DNA from: Planctomycetota bacterium | GTDB lineage: Bacteria > Planctomycetota > SZUA-567 > H5-PLA8 | Reading direction: 5' to 3' | NCBI GenBank assembly: GCA_016200135.1 | Contig: JACQFI010000052.1 | Location: 1-64,000 of the forward strand | Length of the DNA stretch: 64,000 nt | Shown: in pieces, positions 62,547 to 64,000 of the stretch | Position numbering within the stretch: the first letter of the stretch is position 1 | Layout: every line of letters begins with the position of its first letter | Notes under the pieces: model-generated | What the model saw: only the letters and a program-made list of their open reading frames with translations | The model's database searches: none | What the model was told of the DNA's origin: nothing | Made by a program: the position numbers and the translations under genes

Positions 62547-62660
62547 CTCGGCTCCGATGGCGAATGGCGGACGGCTTGAGCCTAGCGACGGCAGGCCTCG
62601 AAATCCACTTTCATACGGGCCTGCTTTGCATGATCTTCTAAAAGGTGTCGAGGGTTCCTC

Positions 62661-63962
62661 GTGCGCATCCTTCCTAGATCCCGCCGGTTATTCCTCGCCA
62701 CTCTCGCGCTCGGCCTGCTCGCGGCGCAGTCGCTCTACGCGCAGACTGCCGCCGAACGCGCCGCCGAGGCCGGCGAACTCGTCACGCTGAAAGGCCAGAA
62801 GGTCCTGCGGCTTTACGGGGAGGATGCGAAAGAACGCGGCTTCGCGCACGGCTATTACCTGGCGTCTGGCATCGTCGAAGCCATGGACGACGCGCTCAAG
62901 AGCCTGCCCTTCTTCACTGTGGAAAAATTCGAGAAGCGCCTGATCCCCTGGTCGAAGGACCACTTCCAATGGGATGCCGCGTCGGTGCGCGAATTCGAGG
63001 GCGTCTTCGAAGGCTTGTGCGCCAAACTGAGCGAGAAGGAACGCGTCTGTCCGGCGCTCGGCCGCGCGGTCACCCTGGACGACATTTACGCCATCAACGT
63101 CATTGCCGACTATTACGGACCTGCCTGCTCCGGCTTCAGCGCCTGGGGGCCGCTTACCGAGGACGGCAAGGTCGTCTATGGGCGCAACCTCGATTTTCCC
63201 ATTGGCCCGCGCGCCGTGGGCAACCAGGTGCTCCTCGCTAACGAACGCCTGCGCGGACATGAAAAGGAACCCAAGCGCAGGGCCTGGATCGGCGTCGGCT
63301 GGCCGGGGTTGATCACCGTCTTCACGGCCATGAACGAGGACGGCCTCGTCTGCTGTCTGCACGACGCCACGAACGTGATCAAGGGCGGGCCCAAGGACGG
63401 TTACGTCGCGCGCGGCTTGCTGCTCCGGCGCATGCTTGAAGCCATTGATCCGGACGAATGCGACCCCGCCGCAGCCGCGGCCAAAATGGCGGCCGAGCGC
63501 CCCGCCGCCTGCGGCAATCTTTTTCATCTCGCCTGGCCGGCCGCGGCCGCGCAGAAGCACAAGTCCACGCCCTCCGCCGTGCTCGAATTCGACGGCACGG
63601 GCCGCGAGGAAGCAGGCGCAAAGGCCGTCTCCATCCGGCGCATGGACGAGCGGAACTACCTCGTGGTCACGAACCACTATTGCCTGCGCAGCAAGGAACT
63701 CGAATGCAACCGCTTCGCACACATTACCGACGACCTTGCGGCGCTTGCCCGAAACAACCAGAAGGTCGATCTGGCCGCCGCGCGCAAACTACTCATTGGG
63801 GGCGAACTCCCGACGGCTGCGCACACGGTCGTCTTTCTTCCCGACAGCCGGACCATGCACGTGGCGATTACACGCGCGAACTTTCTCTCCACCCGCGTCG
63901 CCGCGACCGCCTTCAGTGCGAAAGAACTTCTCAAGCGCGGAAACGCGGACAAAGAGAAGTAG
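62661..63962 (+). CDS. Secreted C45-type autoproteolytic NTN hydrolase/acyltransferase
   Basis: The 433-residue protein begins with a signal peptide (residues ~1-28, LATLALGLLAAQSLYAQ). It shows the C45/acyl-coenzyme A:6-APA acyltransferase family pattern: Cys156 in GPACSGFSAWG followed by VVYGRNLDFP. In this family the chain is cut before that cysteine, which becomes the N-terminal nucleophile, so a ~128-residue propeptide is expected. Members hydrolyse or transfer acyl groups from amides, penicillins, lipids or peptides; the substrate here is unknown. GTG 62661 has GAGGG 6 bases upstream. The gap to the divergent pyruvate kinase is 114 bp. The last 38 bases of the window hold nothing clear. 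Confidence 0.82.
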   Translation: MRILPRSRRLFLATLALGLLAAQSLYAQTAAERAAEAGELVTLKGQKVLRLYGEDAKERGFAHGYYLASGIVEAMDDALKSLPFFTVEKFEKRLIPWSKDHFQWDAASVREFEGVFEGLCAKLSEKERVCPALGRAVTLDDIYAINVIADYYGPACSGFSAWGPLTEDGKVVYGRNLDFPIGPRAVGNQVLLANERLRGHEKEPKRRAWIGVGWPGLITVFTAMNEDGLVCCLHDATNVIKGGPKDGYVARGLLLRRMLEAIDPDECDPAAAAAKMAAERPAACGNLFHLAWPAAAAQKHKSTPSAVLEFDGTGREEAGAKAVSIRRMDERNYLVVTNHYCLRSKELECNRFAHITDDLAALARNNQKVDLAAARKLLIGGELPTAAHTVVFLPDSRTMHVAITRANFLSTRVAATAFSAKELLKRGNADKEK

Positions 63963-64000
63963 CTTTATACGCATAGAAAGACCGTGCGCGCCTCCCACTG

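Overview
The window is a 64 kb, high-GC, gene-dense bacterial chromosome segment with no rRNA or tRNA gene that I could recognise. Several traits point to an uncultured member of the PVC/Planctomycetota assemblage or an allied candidate phylum: very large envelope proteins, Gfo/Idh oxidoreductases, DUF6807 (PmoA-like), DUF4159 and UroD-like methyltransferase families, Lys/Arg-rich protein tails, and intergenic short palindromes and simple dispersed repeats. This placement is an inference; there is no phylogenetic marker to fix it.

Layout. Positions 1-1245 are non-coding and carry an array of short hairpins and imperfect tandem repeats. Next come an alpha-glucan phosphorylase, a nucleotidyltransferase-HD protein flanked by inverted repeats, and an acetamidase/formamidase-like gene. 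The latter is divergent from a DeoR-family regulator whose promoter and paired direct-repeat operators can be read in the sequence.

6203-16196 (+) looks like one sugar-type catabolic locus: DeoR regulator, a xylose-isomerase-like/Cgl0159-like aldolase fusion, RidA, a split transketolase (N subunit, a 52-residue membrane micro-protein, then a C subunit broken by a one-base frameshift), a Gfo/Idh dehydrogenase, a fumarase-superfamily lyase with different codon use, a second TIM-barrel isomerase and a DUF6807 protein. A convergent operon (20651-16210, -) encodes an M3 peptidase, a DJ-1/PfpI protein, an NAD-isocitrate-dehydrogenase-like enzyme and a zinc-site-less MDR dehydrogenase. A UroD-like methyltransferase and a HddA-like GHMP kinase follow on the + strand. 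The substrate of the pathway cannot be named from sequence alone.

23060-39399 is dominated by envelope genes: a MITE-like inverted repeat, a 1956-residue PDZ plus beta-sandwich protein, a His-rich membrane mini-protein, an HDAC-family amidohydrolase, a 1923-residue FHA-TM-AsmA-like protein coupled to a SurA-like prolyl isomerase, and a TonB-like protein. 39552-49846 holds housekeeping and accessory genes: MoaC, MoeA, Gfo/Idh, a TrmH-family methyltransferase, BioD, an active/inactive M16 peptidase pair, endonuclease IV with a histone-like tail, and an unknown membrane protein.

50100-61033 is a three-gene cluster of a 1044-residue TPR protein, an ExbB/TolQ-like proton-channel subunit and a 2194-residue VWA-TM-Gly-rich-DUF4159 protein. 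This is the best candidate for an undescribed energised envelope machine. The window closes with pyruvate kinase and a secreted C45-type NTN hydrolase.
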